Positions 47,419 to 58,641 of a stretch of DNA of 64,000 nt are shown here, in pieces; the stretch's first letter is position 1, and every line of letters starts with the position of its first letter. Below the pieces are notes generated by a model that searched no databases, was not told the DNA's origin, and saw nothing but the letters and a program-made list of their open reading frames with translations. Location: contig CM053029.1 in NCBI GenBank assembly GCA_028564925.1, positions 33,789,026 to 33,853,025 on the forward strand, written 5' to 3'. Source of the stretch: Lithobates sylvaticus. Lineage: Eukaryota; Chordata; Amphibia; Anura; Ranidae. A program made the position numbers and the translations under genes.

Positions 47419-47699
47419 TAGCGAGCCGGGTGACAGAGCGTGTCCGATCTCGGCTGGGATCGGTCACAAGTTTGTACTACCGCTGTTTTTCATTCATTTA
47501 AACTGTAAGTCATTTTATTATATTAAAACTTTGTTTAAACTCACTACACAATGGCGTGCTTCCCTATCTTTGCCCTCATAATATGATTGAGTGCCTGGTG
47601 GGATTGATACGTTTTGGAGCAGCGTCAGCAGGGGAAGCCCAGAAGCAAGAGCAGCTATTGGTTGTAAGGTGATTTATACCTTACCTTAAGGTAAGAGGC

Positions 47700-48950
47700 T
47701 GGGGCAATCACTTTTTATCATCACACTGGAATCTGCATGGATGGGATCACTGGCTGAAATTACTAAACTTTAAAATACACGAACGGAGCTCAGATACAGG
47801 AAACCCATATATGAGACCGTGCTTCACATTAGGAATTTTGAGGACTGTTTATTTGGAGCACTGTTTGGACAATTCTTTTATTTAAATTTTTTTGCTTGCA
47901 TATTATTTTTTTAATATATTTTTTTATATTATTTTATTATTTTTTTGCTTGCACATTAAGCATTATTGGGTTATTTTTGCACAGTGCTTGGCACAGTTAT
48001 AGTATACACTGGCATTTGTTTGCACAGGCATTTTTTTGCTTAGTCATCGTTCACACTGGCCTTTTTGCACAGGCATTTTTTGCAAATTTTTAATTTTTCT
48101 TAGGCTTTTTTGCACAGAATTTTTCCTCTCTTTTTATTACTTGATTTGTGTGTGAACACTTTATCAATTATTATATGCACTTATTGCTGCTGTATTTATT
48201 TTCGCATATGAATTTGCACATTATTTGCACTTTATTTATATATATTTATTGATGTAATCTATTGATTTATTTTCATATTTTAACTGGATATATTTGTCTA
48301 TTTTGCATGGATATATATTCGTGTTATGGAAGTGTAATCGTGGCTCCGTGATCAGTAGATGCCCATTCAAGTTTTTGCTTCAGCATTGACATCTATCTCT
48401 AGCTGTGCAATCTGATTGAATAAATCAATATTAAGGACGCTATTCTGATCTGTCCTTTTGGGAAGATTCCAAAGGATGTGCGTGTATTGGAGCTAGCAAG
48501 TGCCACAAGATATTTTATACTTTTATATTATAGTGACTGCAGTGCTGACCGATTCTGCAGCTCTTTTCTCAGTGTAGGGACAGTTTGCTGTTTGGAGCAG
48601 GGACAGTCTGTAATTCACTAGCTAGCTACTATTAGGTCCACAAAAGTCCTTTTAAGGACTGGTATAGGTGCACTATTTGGTGTGCAGTATATAAGGGTGT
48701 AATACACATATAAAATACTTTCAAATATAGAAAGCATAGTATAGTGCATTTCTACTGTGCAGCATTGTGACTGCTGAGCGGTTCTGCAGTGATACTACAA
48801 AGAGTGACAAACGCAATTAGAAAAAAGTATTATAACTGGTGTGATAGACCAGTGTCCCCCCAAAACGACAGATGGAAGCGGGGTGTTATATACCTTCTTC
48901 CACATATACTGCACTTCTCTAGAAACTTTTGTCACAGGGTCAATTAAAAA
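47700..48950 (+). other. PLE tail and hAT leader, non-coding
   Basis: T-rich low-complexity sequence (47880-48250, with TTTGCACAGGCATTTTTT-type repeats) passes near 48490 into hAT leader sequence with TGACTGC-GTTCTGCAGT words at 48535 and 48768. The exact boundary is not visible. Confidence 0.4.
48688..48695 (+). promoter_or_regulatory. TATA box of the 9-kb hAT
   Basis: TATATAAG lies about 255 bp upstream of the transposase ATG at 48951. Confidence 0.5.
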
Positions 48951-51900
48951 ATGTCAGGCAGAGGAAGAGGCAGGCCCTTCCGCAGGGGTGGTAGGGGTAG
49001 GGCAGGAGCAACAGGCTTGAACCAAAGTGGAAAGTTGCAGAAGGTGCATTTGATTACGTCAAAGGACGCACCAGACTTGGTTGAGTGGCTCACTCAGCCT
49101 TACTCTTCTGCACCCTCCTCATCCTCTCGATCTGCACCCTCTTCACTCTCTGCTGTGTGCACCCCCAAAGACACTACCACCACCACCACCATATACCTTC
49201 CACTTCGAGTCACAGGAATTATTTTCCGATCCATCATCACAAGCCATTTTCGATGCACAGCCATTCTTGGCATTGGATCAGGAAGAGGAGATAGCAACAA
49301 CCGCCACTCAGCAGTCTGACGACATTACCCAGATCAGCCCAAGGAGGTTGGTCCCCGCTGTTGCTGCCTACTCCGAGATCTCTAATTATAGCGGTGGGGA
49401 AGGTGACGTTGATGATGACGTGTCTAGGGACGTCACGTGGGTGCCCACAAGAGAGGAAGAGGAGGGGAGTTCAGAGGGAAAGATGGATCAGCAGATAGGG
49501 AGGAGAAGCAGGCGCTACTTACATTGCACAGGAGGGACAAACCAGACTGCTAATGTATCAGGAGCAAGGCATCAACCATGTACGGTCACATCTGGCACTC
49601 TCAGGACGCCGGCACATGGCTCCGCAGTGTGGGCTTTTTTTACCGTGTCCGCTGCTGACAATAGTGTTGCCATCTGCAGCATTTGCAGTCAACGCATAAG
49701 TCACGGTAAGCCCAACACTCACCTAGGGATGACCTCCGTAAGAAGGCACATGAGCTGCCATCACCGAGCCCAGTGGGAGCAACGCCATAAGAACTCACAA
49801 AGCCAACCTCCATGCTCTTACCGTCCAGCCTCTTCTACGTCTCCTTCTCCTCTCTCCTCAGAATTGTCCTCCACTCCACCTTCCATAATGCCGTCCTCAT
49901 GTTTTTCTGGAAAAAGTCAGGCTTCCGTGGGCCAAATGTTTGAGCGTAAAAAACTGATGACGCCGGATAACCCTCTTGCCCAACGGTTGACCGCTGGCTT
50001 GTCAGAACTGATAGCCTGCCAACTACTGCCATATAAACTGGTGGACTCGGAGGCCTTTTCAAAATTTGTGCCCATTGGAACACCACAATGGAAGGTCCCA
50101 GGAAGGAAGTATTTCTCACAGAAGGGCATCCCAGAGCTATATGGCCATGTTCAGTGGCAAGTGAATGTATCTCTGGCACACAGTGTTGGTGCCAAGATAC
50201 ATCTGACCACGGACACGTGGTCTAGCAAACACGGGCAGGGAAAGTATATAACTTTTACTGCCCACTGGGTGAACCTTCTGACGGCCGTCAAGCATGTAAC
50301 CCGTGGCACCCGTGTAGATTCGGTTTTACCGCCATGGATTGCATGCAGGCCTGCCTCTTCTTCTCCTCCTCCTACTCCACCCTCCCTCTCCTCCTCAGCT
50401 GACTCCTCCTTTTCCGCTGCTAGTGTCTCTTCTGCTGCGCCGCCCAAGATCCCCAGAACCTATTCGACATGCCAGGTGAGACGTTGCCATGCTGTGCTGC
50501 GTCTGTTGTGCCTGGAAGCTAAGAGCCACACTGGCCCTGCACTCCTTTCAGCTTTGCGTTCACAGGCAGATCAGTGGCTAACACCGCTCAATTTGACAGT
50601 TGGTAAAGTGGTGTGCGACAATGGTGCCAATCTGCTTAGCGCGTTGAAACAGGGCAAAATGACACATGTGCCATGCATGGCACACGTCTTAAACTTGGTC
50701 ATGCTGCGATTCGTTGTCAAATACCCTGGGGTCCAGGACATCTTGCAGCCGGCAAGTAAAATCTCGGCCCATTTCAGAAGATCTTACACGGCCATTGCTC
50801 GCCTTGCTGACATTCAGCGGCGACACAATCTTCCGGTCAGATGTCTTATTTGTGATTGCCCGACGCGATGGAACTCAACCTTCTATATGCTTGATAGTCT
50901 GCTCCAGCAGAAACGTGCAGTTAACGACTACCTGTACGAACTCTGCGGCAGAACAGGTTCTGGGAGCTTGCTTTTTTTTTTTTACCACGCCAGTGGCTGC
51001 TAATGTGCGAAGCATGCAGACTTCTGCGGCCATTTGATGAGATCACCAAACTGGTCAGTCGCAGCCATGGCGCCATCAGTGACATCGTACCTTACGCCTT
51101 CCTTATGGAGCGTGCATTGCGTTGTGTCATTGATCAAACCGTGGAGGAGCAGGAGCAGGAAGTTGAGGAAGTCGCAATGCTGGATGAATTCCCAGGGGGG
51201 GTTACTCTATCTGAGACAAGTCAACAACAGGAGTCTGAAGAGGAGTCAGAGGAGGATGGTGCCGGGGCAGATGAGGAGGAGCAAGAAGAGCATGCTTTAA
51301 ACCTTTCTGGGATCCATGTTGTTGTCCGTGGATGGGGGGGAGGAGAACGAGGACAACATTATCCTGGATGATGAGCAGGAGCCAGGCCACCACACCGCTT
51401 CTAGTTTAGTGCAAATTCATGCTCCAGTGTTATAACAGGGACCCCCGTATGAAAAGCATAAGGGTCAAGGACCAGTACTGGGTGGCAACGTACTTAGACC
51501 CGGTACAAAGAAAAAATGGTGGAAATGTTACCCCCATCACAGAGGGCTATCAGAATGGAGCACTTGCAGACCTTGCTTAGAGAAATGCTGCATTCTGCTT
51601 TTGCCTGAGCTGGCAGAGGAATTCCCACTCCCAGAGAAAGAGTTGCGGGTACCAATCCAACAGCGCCTGCAAGAAGAGGGCGGTTTAAAGATGTGTTGGT
51701 CACTTCTGATATGAGATCATTCTTTCAGCCGACCCATCGACAGGTGACATCCAGATCCAGCATCAGGGAACGCCTAGACCGGCAGGTGTCCGACTACGGG
51801 AATATCGGGTTAACGGCCAATGTGGACGCTCTGAGAAGTATGGAACCCCTGGACTACTGGGTGGGCAGGCTTAAACTCTGGCCAGAGCTTGCACAATTTG

Positions 51901-52079
51901 CAATGGAACTGTTGGCTTGCCCCTCATCCAGTGTCCTGTCCGAAAGGACGTTCAGCGCAGCAGGGGGGGTCTTGACCGATAAGCGCACTCGCCTAGCTCA
52001 CGACAGTGTTGACTACCTTACATTTCTAAAAATGAATGAGGCATGGATCTCGGAGGAATTGAACACATGTGACCAGTAG
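48951..52079 (+). pseudogene. hAT transposase (BED finger), frameshifted and decayed
   Basis: It begins MSGRGRGRPFRRGGRGRAG. The frame shifts near a (CAC)n tract at about 49170-49195 and then stays open to 51003. The BED finger is at about 49620-49780 (WAFFTV, CSICSQ, HMSCHH). The core has LTTDTWSSKHGQGKY (first Asp), CDNGANLLSALKQG (second Asp) and PCMAHVLNLV. A T-run near 50970 shifts the frame again. An acidic segment (51130-51300) follows. The hATC block WPELAQFAMELLACPSSSVL and SERTFSAAGG ends at 52079. There are at least three frame breaks. It is clearly related to the transposase at 19957-22914. Confidence 0.9.
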
Positions 52080-52246
52080 ACCATGTATATGCATAACTCT
52101 ATAAACGATTTATATAATCTAGCACACGGACCTTTTTTCTACCTTTGGCTCACTTGTACAAAAAAAGCACACCGTACTATATGCCCGTACCCTCCTGTTT
52201 GAAGAGGTTGAGCGGTGTCATATTTTTGGGTCCCGCATCGAGTTGC

Positions 52247-52395
52247 TGGTGTCAGTGCTCTCTATCCCGGTGCTGGTGTCAGTGCTCTCTATCTCTGTGC
52301 TGGTGTCAGTGCTCTCTATCTCTGTGCTGGTGTCAGTGCTCTCTATCTCGGTGCTGGTGTCAGTGCTCTCTATCTCGGTGCTGGTGTCAGTGAGG
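52247..52395. repeat. 27-bp minisatellite, ~5.5 copies
   Basis: The unit TGCTGGTGTCAGTGCTCTCT plus seven variable bases repeats every 27 bp in the 3' region of the 9-kb hAT. The period is a multiple of three, so every frame looks open. Confidence 0.9.
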
Positions 52396-53192
52396 GAGAT
52401 AGCAGCGGAGAAGCCAATCAGCAGGCAGTGCCAGCACCATGGCTGAGAATCAGCACTGGACTGGCACCTCTGGACCACTGCAGTGGAGCCCTGCATAGGT
52501 GGGGGTAAGGGCCGGGCAGAGGGAGGGGTCAGGGGCTCAAGCTCAGGTTGGGACACTGGCACAGGACTGCGCTGCCCTGAATGTGGCACTGATCATCTCC
52601 TGCACCCCCTTCATAGCCTGACCTGACCTTGCCTCTCCTCCATGGCCTTCAATTGACAAAATTTCACAGATAAAAAAAGAATGCTTGTCGTTCCCAGATT
52701 CACTTAATACTTCTGGTATGTCAGTGTCCATGTTGTGGGGCTATGTGTGCACAGCTAGTAAGTATTTTGTGGCTGAAAATATGACCTGGAGGTTTTTAAG
52801 GTTCGCCTGCCATTAAAGTCAATGGGAACATTTGGGCACGTTCGCGGATCGCGTTCGCGAAACGTCCCGTCGGAAGTTCGTCCATCACTAATGTTAATTA
52901 ACACAGCACTTAAGGCAGCCTAGTTGATCAGACAGTCTGTCTCCGGAGGTCAATGTGATCAACTTTTTCAATTATCATGTATTGTTCATAATTAACAACC
53001 AAGAATAGTCTTTGGGCAAATCCAAGAAAACCTTCTAACAATAGCAGAGTTTATTAACACCACCTAAAGGGTCACCAGGCATACCGCTCACAAAGAGCAC
53101 CATTCCCCCAAATGCCAGGGCCCATGATCGGTAGGCAAGAGGCTAGCATTCAGTCCCCTTCAAAAGCCTCTGTCCTGGCTACACCTGTCACA

Positions 53193-53870
53193 CCAAAAAA
53201 TCCTTAGTGAAGTCTGGCAAGCCCTGAAATTTAAACCAAAATGCCAACCCCGCCAACTTCTCCTCCAACCCAGACACCGACACCCCAGCTTCCAAATTCC
53301 GCAAAATAAAGTACAGAACTAGCAACCTGAAATCCTGCTCTTCCTGCCCATCCGTGACCTGCTGCACCAGAGACACCCATTCAGGCCATACCCTGTTATA
53401 TGCTAACCACGTGCTCACCGACTGCCTAATCCATCTGAATACTCGTCCAAGGCAATTCTCCACAGCCACTCGAGACAAGGGACCCCGCACTGCTCCGCCT
53501 CCGGTGCCAACTCCACGAATCTGTCCCACTGAAAGCGAGACAAATCGTCAGCAATGACGTTTTCCACTCCCGGGAGTTGGACAGCATAAAGGAATACATT
53601 CAGCTGCAGACAGCGCAAGACAAAGTGTCTGAGAAACCTGACCACCGGTGGGGATGCCACGGACACCTTGTTCATTACCTGTATCACCCCTAGGTTGTCC
53701 CCATGAAATTGCACTTTCACGTTTCTGAAGGATTCCTCCCATAACTCCACAGCCAGAACCACTGGAAACAATTCCAGCAACAACAAAAACAATAATAAGG
53801 GCAGAAACATCAAACTAAACACCAAATCCCTGATTTTGAAAAGAAAAGAAAAGGACGGTGGGGTAAACAA
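53193..53870 (-). pseudogene. RNase H and N-terminal recombinase region (fossil)
   Basis: ELFPVVLAVELWEESFRNV, QFHGDNLGVIQVMNK and VIADDLSRFQW are the RNase H and downstream blocks of DIRS-type polyproteins. The stretch ending GLPDFTKDFLV is the N-terminal part of the tyrosine recombinase. It is a broken fossil with insertions on both sides. Confidence 0.8.
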
Positions 53871-54044
53871 ACCTTGGGACTTTTAAGGTGTGTTTATGAA
53901 AAGATTAGATAGATACTCTATAGGCATCCATAAAAAGGTTTTATTAAAAAAAATGCAAATAACATGACAAGATAAAATTATCCACATCAAGTTCTGTAGA
54001 AGACAAAACAGATAATTGAAGCAAAAGATACCACTCAAAGTATA

Positions 54045-54086
54045 CCACTCAACATGTTTTGTTCAATTTGAGCTTCCTCAGGAGTT
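54045..54086 (-). ncRNA. Hammerhead-like motif 4, decayed
   Basis: On the minus strand ACTC pairs with GAGT, with CTGAGGA, an extra A, a weak GCTCAA/TTGAAC stem, AAA and ACATGTTG between. ACATGTT is what ACGCGTT becomes after CpG decay. It is probably dead. Confidence 0.4.
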
Positions 54087-54433
54087 TTGGTACAGTGTAT
54101 GGTGTGCTAAAAACAATAGAGAAAATGTAGGCTAGGCAAAAAGCACACAGGAGAATATCCTACTCGAAGGGGAAGTATTTTACAGCTTACGCCACATCCT
54201 ATAATGAAAGAACTGAAGGGAAAATCCCCTATGGGTTGGACTTTAAAGGCGTAAAATTAGTAACCCCAAAATAGAGTGAAAGTTATTGAAAAATAGAAAA
54301 CACGTTTATTACAAAAAGATGTAACACATACAACAGTAGAGGATTATACATGTACGACAATATAAAAACACCTGGAAACTGTTACAACAAAACTTGGTAC
54401 AATTCAAGCTATGAATATATTTTTATGTCATTT

Positions 54434-54488
54434 TCTCACGCTGACGCGTTTCGGATAAAAATGCTTTACTCCTTCCTCAAAGGTGAGA
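54434..54488 (-). ncRNA. Hammerhead-like motif 5 (left palindrome arm)
   Basis: This is the exact inverted counterpart of the motif at 55260-55314. Confidence 0.5.
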
Positions 54489-55259
54489 TTGTAACATCAT
54501 TCACAGAGAGAGTACACCAGGTATGGAGACGTTCCGGTACAGATTAAAAGAAACGGCTGGGAGGAGGAGCTTCTTCACTCTACAGCCTCAAAAAGAGGTC
54601 AATTGGATGTCGGATAAATGCAGATGCCCAATCAACTAAATGGAGCTTAATAATTGCTCAAAACGTTTAGATGTAGTGCATCTATCCTAGACAGAGTGAT
54701 CGTTGGGGGGGGGCGCCTGTAGAGCACACTGGGGTCGGAAAAGGTAAAGAGAGATTCCTGTTGATGAATCTTATCTTGTTACGCTCTAATTAGAATGTCT
54801 TCAAATTTAGACAGTATCAACCGGTGACTCTTTTGCTGACAGAACGCTGTTTGCCTCCTCCTCAGACCGACAATTGCAGGCGGTCTGAGGAGGAGGCAAA
54901 CAGCGTTCTGTCAGCAAAAGAGTCACCGGTTGATACTGTCTAAATTTGAAGACATTCTAATTAGAGCGTAACAAGATAAGATTCATCAACAGGAATCTCT
55001 CTTTACCTTTTCCGACCCCAGTGTGCTCTACAGGCGCCCCCCCCCCCACGATCACTCTGTCTAGGATAGATGCACTACATCTAAACGTTTTGAGCAATTA
55101 TTAAGCTCCATTTAGTTGATTGGGCATCTGCATTTATCCGACATCCAATTGACCTCTTTTTGAGGCTGTAGAGTGAAGAAGCTCCTCCCAGCCGTTTCTT
55201 TTAATCTGTACCGGAACGTCTCCATACCTGGTGTACTCTCTCTGTGAATGATGTTACAA

Positions 55260-55314
55260 TCTCACCTTTGAGGAAGGAGTAAAGCATTTTTATCCGAAAC
55301 GCGTCAGCGTGAGA
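55260..55314 (+). ncRNA. Hammerhead-like motif 6 (right palindrome arm)
   Basis: TCTCAC (55260-55265) pairs with GTGAGA (55309-55314). Within are TTGAGGA, an extra A, a stem starting GGA and ending TCC with an internal mismatch, then GAAACGCGTC. The GAAA box and ACGCGTC are intact; the first box begins with T rather than C. AATAAA follows about 130 bases downstream. Confidence 0.5.
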
Positions 55315-55737
55315 AAATGACATAAAAATATATTCATAGCTTGAATTGTACCAAGTTTTGTTGTAACAGTTTCCAGGTGTTTTTATATTGTCGTACATGT
55401 ATAATCCTCTACTGTTGTATGTGTTACATCTTTTTGTAATAAACGTGTTTTCTATTTTTCAATAACTTTCACTCCATTTTGGGGTTACTAATTTTACGCC
55501 TTTAAAGTCCAACCCATAGGGGATTTTCCCTTCAGTTCTTTAAAAACAATAGAGAGACATGGATAAGGTTTTATATTGAATAACAATCACAAATACATGT
55601 ATTGGTTACATAACATATCCAGAGAAAATTCTACATAGGTAAAAAGAATCAAGAGTAGATCTTAGACTGGATTCACACCTATGCAGTTTTAATGCTTTTT
55701 GCATTTTGCAGATTTGCACTACAAAAAGTGTTCCATA

Positions 55738-56219
55738 TCAAACCATGATCAAATTCACTCCCGCAACGTCACGCACCACCCATTTCACGAATAAACTAAA
55801 CTGCTCAAACAATGCACAGGATATAGAACACCCCTTGGTCAGGCAGCGATCCACATAGAACTCTTCCTGCCAATGACAACCTAACGAAACTATCCGGATG
55901 GACCAGGAGCAAAATGGAAAGCTGACCTTATGTCGGCTTTGGCCATCTGAGCCCCCAGCCCATACCACCGAACCCAAAACATCGCTGCATCAAAGGACGT
56001 ATATGATACAGCGCATATCTCCGGGTCAATGGCATCATTCACTGAACCCCCTTTTGGAAACGATAAATGGTGGATCAACCTAAATTTATTAGGCTCCTTC
56101 TTTGGCACCACCCCCAAGGGTGACACTACCAAATCTGGTACTGGCAAAGAAGGAAAAGGGGCCACCCATGCGGCCCAACACAACTTCCTTCTGCAGTTTA
56201 TCAGAAACCACATCCGCAT
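55738..56219 (-). pseudogene. DIRS/Ngaro-type reverse transcriptase (fossil)
   Basis: FRLIHHLSFPKGGSVNDAID and MAKADIRSAFHFAPGPSG are the early palm blocks of DIRS-group reverse transcriptases. CLTKGCSISCALFEQFSLFV is the block before the catalytic motif. Broken, with an insertion where the catalytic motif region would follow. Confidence 0.85.
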
Positions 56220-56239
56220 GCTGTAAGGCTAACCGCAAG

Positions 56240-57050
56240 TTAGGTGACAAGGGGGGAGTATCGATCAGCTTCGACAGAATCCAGAACCCCCAGGCCCAAC
56301 AAATATGCTACCACCCTATCTGGGTACCTATCAAGGAAAGGCTGCATCCTTTCCACTTTCACCGGAATTGTCCCCTGTACTGACAGACTCCCCTGTGCGA
56401 CCTTTTCCTTGCTTAAAACAGCGGGACGCGGGATGCGCACCTCCACAACCGGAACACTCGTGCTTGAACTTGCAAGACCCCCAGAACCTGCAGGAACTCT
56501 AATTATGTTGCCAACACACCCCTCTCTTTTTTGTGGCCAATTGTCCGGGGTTGGATGAGCCACCGGCCCCCCTCCTGGAAAAAAACGGACTCGTCTTCCT
56601 CGCAGAAGTCATCAGGCGCATCCATAGACTGATGTCCTCGTCGTAACGCAACCACGCCATTCCACCATAGACTCTGTATGCCTCTCCCACAGCGTTGAAT
56701 TTTTTCCAGCGGCAATAGCACAAAAATCTCCACGTACTCGCCTTTCCAGATTTTTTCCCGCACTTCCGGTTTAAGTTGTGCCTCAAGGGGCCCCTCAAAA
56801 CACACATAAACCTCACACTTTGCCCCTTCAGCCAGCCTGACCAGAGCCTGCTTTTTTGAAGCCTCCCCTGCCGCCTTCGGTACCACGTTCTGTCCCCGAA
56901 CCACCACCATGGGTGCTGCCGGCACTGTAGGAGGTGCAGGGGCGACCCCGCCCCTGGAGTCCCCGAAAATAGTTGCCAGCCCCCCAACCCCCGGGAGCCA
57001 CCTATTCCGCCACCAGCGACACCAGGCCCTGGCTCAAACCTGTGTACCAA
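56240..57050 (-). pseudogene. gag-like region of the DIRS/Ngaro fossil
   Basis: The minus strand carries a basic, Gly/Arg-rich start, then a region with KIWKGEYVEIFVLLPLEKI and RTIGHKKERGV, typical of the gag-like protein upstream of reverse transcriptase in frog and fish DIRS-group elements. The assignment rests on position and general similarity. It is a fossil. Confidence 0.6.
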
Positions 57051-57190
57051 TTCTTTTAAACCCGCTAGAAAACCCTGTAACCCTAACTCCGCCGTGGCGT
57101 GGTCTGGAACCGCTGCGGCTGGAAAGGGGGTGCGGTCGTAGCCAACTGCTCCGCTGGAAGCTGACTACCCAAACTAATCATGTCATGCCC

Positions 57191-57434
57191 GCCCTACGTT
57201 CATTGCTTTATTTTATTTTACTCTGGGAGTTTCTTTCCAATTGTGCAAGTTATAATTGGTTTAGATTATCCAATCAAATCCCATGATTATCAGATCAATG
57301 ATTATATGACAACCTGTTCTGAGGTCATAGGCAGAGTTGCCAGCAAAGGGCAATGGCCATAAATCTTACAACACTGGGCTTTATTAATTGGTTGTATCAG
57401 TAGCAATTCTCAAACCCTTATCAGATAATAGCAA
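57191..57434. other. Unassigned stretch beside the DIRS/Ngaro fossil
   Basis: AT-rich sequence with ATTATATGACAACC and GCTTTATTAATTGG words. It could contain the element's terminal repeat or plain intron. No gene is seen. Confidence 0.3.
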
Positions 57435-57861
57435 CAGTATCTCACAAAAGTGAGTACACCCCATACATTTTTGAAAATATTTTATTCTATCTTTTCATGT
57501 GAAAACACTGAAGAAATTACACTTTGCTACAATGTAAAGTAGTGAGTGTACAGCTTGTATAACAGTGTAAATTTGCTGTTCCCTCAAAACAACTCAACAC
57601 ACAGCCATTAGTGTCTTGGCCACCATGCTGCAGCTCAGTTTCAGAGTCTTGGCAATCTTCTTATAGCTTAGGCCAGCTTTATGTAGAGCAACAATAATTT
57701 TTTTCAGATCCTCAGGCAGTTCTTTGCCGTGTTGAACTTCCAGTGACCAGTATGAGGGAGTAAGAGCGATAACACCAAATTTAGCACACCTGCTCCCCAT
57801 TCACACCGGAAACCTTGTAACCGAGAAACCGAGTCACATGACACTGGGGAGGGAAAATGGT
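57435..57861 (-). mobile_element. Truncated Tc1/mariner element
   Basis: CAGTATCTCACAAAAGTGAG at the left is a Tc1-type terminus. On the minus strand KELPEDLKKIIVALHKAGL and SYKKIAKTLKLS are the helix-turn-helix start of a Tc1 transposase. The catalytic region is deleted between these and the terminus, and the opposite terminus is missing near 57861. Confidence 0.75.
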
Positions 57862-58620
57862 ATTCATTTTTTAATATGAATTGCGTTCTAAATATGGTTT
57901 TATTGGAAGCTTTGCATCCGACCTCTCCCTTCCTTAATAATTGGGAGAGGGATCTGAACAGACGTGGACTGTACGAAAGTTCTGCCACTGATGTATAAAT
58001 CCTCCATTAGCAATAAGTACCAGGAATTGTGATACATACTACTGACAAGGTGGCATTGGTACTTTATTTTACATCCCACCTCAATGTCAGAGAAAATATA
58101 CAAGAAATCAGTGGTGTGCCCCATCTGGTAAATGCCGGTCGATCCTTCATTCTTGCTTTGTTGAAATCCACGGCTACCCGCACTCTCACACAATGGTTTT
58201 GTAAGGTGGAAGATATCCACCATATGGAGAGCCTGACTAGAGCCCTAAAGGGAACTGATGAGAAGATTAATAAGACCATTTGGCTTAAAACTCTTCATCT
58301 GCTAAATTTGACTGCATTTAGGCCAGCCTCCTTCTTAGAAACTGGGCCACTGAGTCCATACTGCCATGAAGGTGGATTTTAGAATATTGGCTCTTGAGTG
58401 ATTGGTGGCTGGGCAGGTGGATACGGAGCAGGTCTGCCCTACTACATATTGAGTTTTGGTATAGATGGGTAAAGTCCAGAGAAGTGAGCACCATTAGGAG
58501 ATCCCGGGGGAGCCACCCACACAGCTGGGAGGGTGATGAGACCTCTTTTGGTTGGCCACCTATCACATGTACCGGGCTGCCAATGCTGTCACAAATTACT
58601 GTAAAAGGTCAAATTTTTTC
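57862..58620 (+). pseudogene. L1 ORF2 C-terminal fragment
   Basis: WFCKVEDIHHMESLTRALKG followed by KINKTIWLKTL matches the WxxKVEDIxxMExLT block at the extreme C-terminus of Tx1-type L1 ORF2. The surrounding frame is broken. Similarity upstream of 58050 and downstream of 58320 is unclear. Confidence 0.55.
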
Positions 58621-58641
58621 CCTTTATGAATGTATGTCTGC

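Larger units (their letters stand above)
43947..47700. mobile_element. Penelope-like element 3 with inverted 5' segment
   Basis: From 43947 to about 45465 the element reads on the minus strand (N-terminal region, reverse transcriptase, linker). From 45466 on it reads on the plus strand (linker, GIY-YIG, tail). About 100 bp around AAGTCAACAGTAACCATGAG is present in both orientations, 43947-44045 inverted and 45466-45565 direct. This is the picture of a 5' inversion. The tail has tandem repeats, a miniature hAT and a hammerhead-like motif. The right limit is approximate. The element is broken. Confidence 0.8.
43895..52890 (+). mobile_element. 9-kb hAT transposon with a decayed ZBED-like transposase
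   Basis: Perfect 8-bp duplications ATGTTAAT (43887-43894, 52891-52898) flank termini TAGAGATGGCC and, reverse-complemented, TAGTGATGGAC. Subterminal GGTTCGC and CGTTCGCG words occur at both ends. The left third is occupied by a Penelope-like element with a miniature hAT in it. The transposase region is 48951-52079, followed by a 27-bp minisatellite. It interrupts an LTR-like unit, so it is younger than that. Confidence 0.9.
43617..53192 (-). mobile_element. LTR-like fossil unit split by a 9-kb hAT
   Basis: The ends are TGTAACAGATCC (43617) and ACACCTGTCACA (53192). The unit's own sequence is only 43617-43894 plus 52891-53192, about 572 bp, and matches the unit at 32416-33041 at its right end (CCCATRATCGGT, GCAAGAGGCT, AAAGCCT). 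It lies within the recombinase region of the DIRS/Ngaro-type fossil. A target duplication is not apparent. Confidence 0.6.
54123..55540. mobile_element. Near-perfect 1.3-kb palindromic insertion with 15-bp target duplication
   Basis: TAAAAACAATAGAGA occurs at 54108-54122 and again at 55541-55555. The insert has an 84-bp left extension, then a 663-bp arm (54207-54869), an 11-bp loop (54870-54880) and the inverted arm (54881-55541). Each arm has a hammerhead-like motif and AATAAA. A 65-codon frame is identical in both arms (54350-54547 plus, 55398-55201 minus), so divergence between arms is very low. It has no recognisable protein domain. The plan (extension, arm, inverted arm, long duplication) is the same as at 4706-6891. 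Confidence 0.85.
53880..55735 (-). mobile_element. Insertion in the DIRS/Ngaro fossil, carrying a palindromic element
   Basis: Its own sequence is about 53880-54122 plus 55556-55735. In minus orientation it holds a decayed hammerhead-like motif (54086-54045) followed about 110 bases later by AATAAAA (near 53940). This is the same arrangement as the tails of the Penelope-like elements here. The boundaries are approximate and no coding region remains. It is probably the tail of a Penelope-like or related non-autonomous element. Confidence 0.5.
41950..57190 (-). mobile_element. DIRS/Ngaro-type tyrosine-recombinase retroelement fossil
   Basis: In minus orientation, parts appear in the order gag-like region (57050-56240), reverse transcriptase (56219-55738), RNase H and start of the tyrosine recombinase (53870-53193), rest of the recombinase (43616-43003), and an SGNH-type hydrolase (42935-42211). 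Two large insertions divide it (about 53880-55735 and 43617-53192). It is broken at many points and old. The outer ends were not resolved; the limits given are approximate. Confidence 0.8.

Noticed and set aside
52215-52508. Cys/Trp-rich and Thr/Asp-rich short frames
   Set aside because: By-product of the 27-bp minisatellite in the 3' region of a hAT.
54207-55541. The palindrome as an assembly artefact
   Set aside because: Not excluded, but the flanking 15-bp duplication and the one-sided 84-bp extension are what a real insertion would leave. An artefactual fold-back would not make a target duplication.
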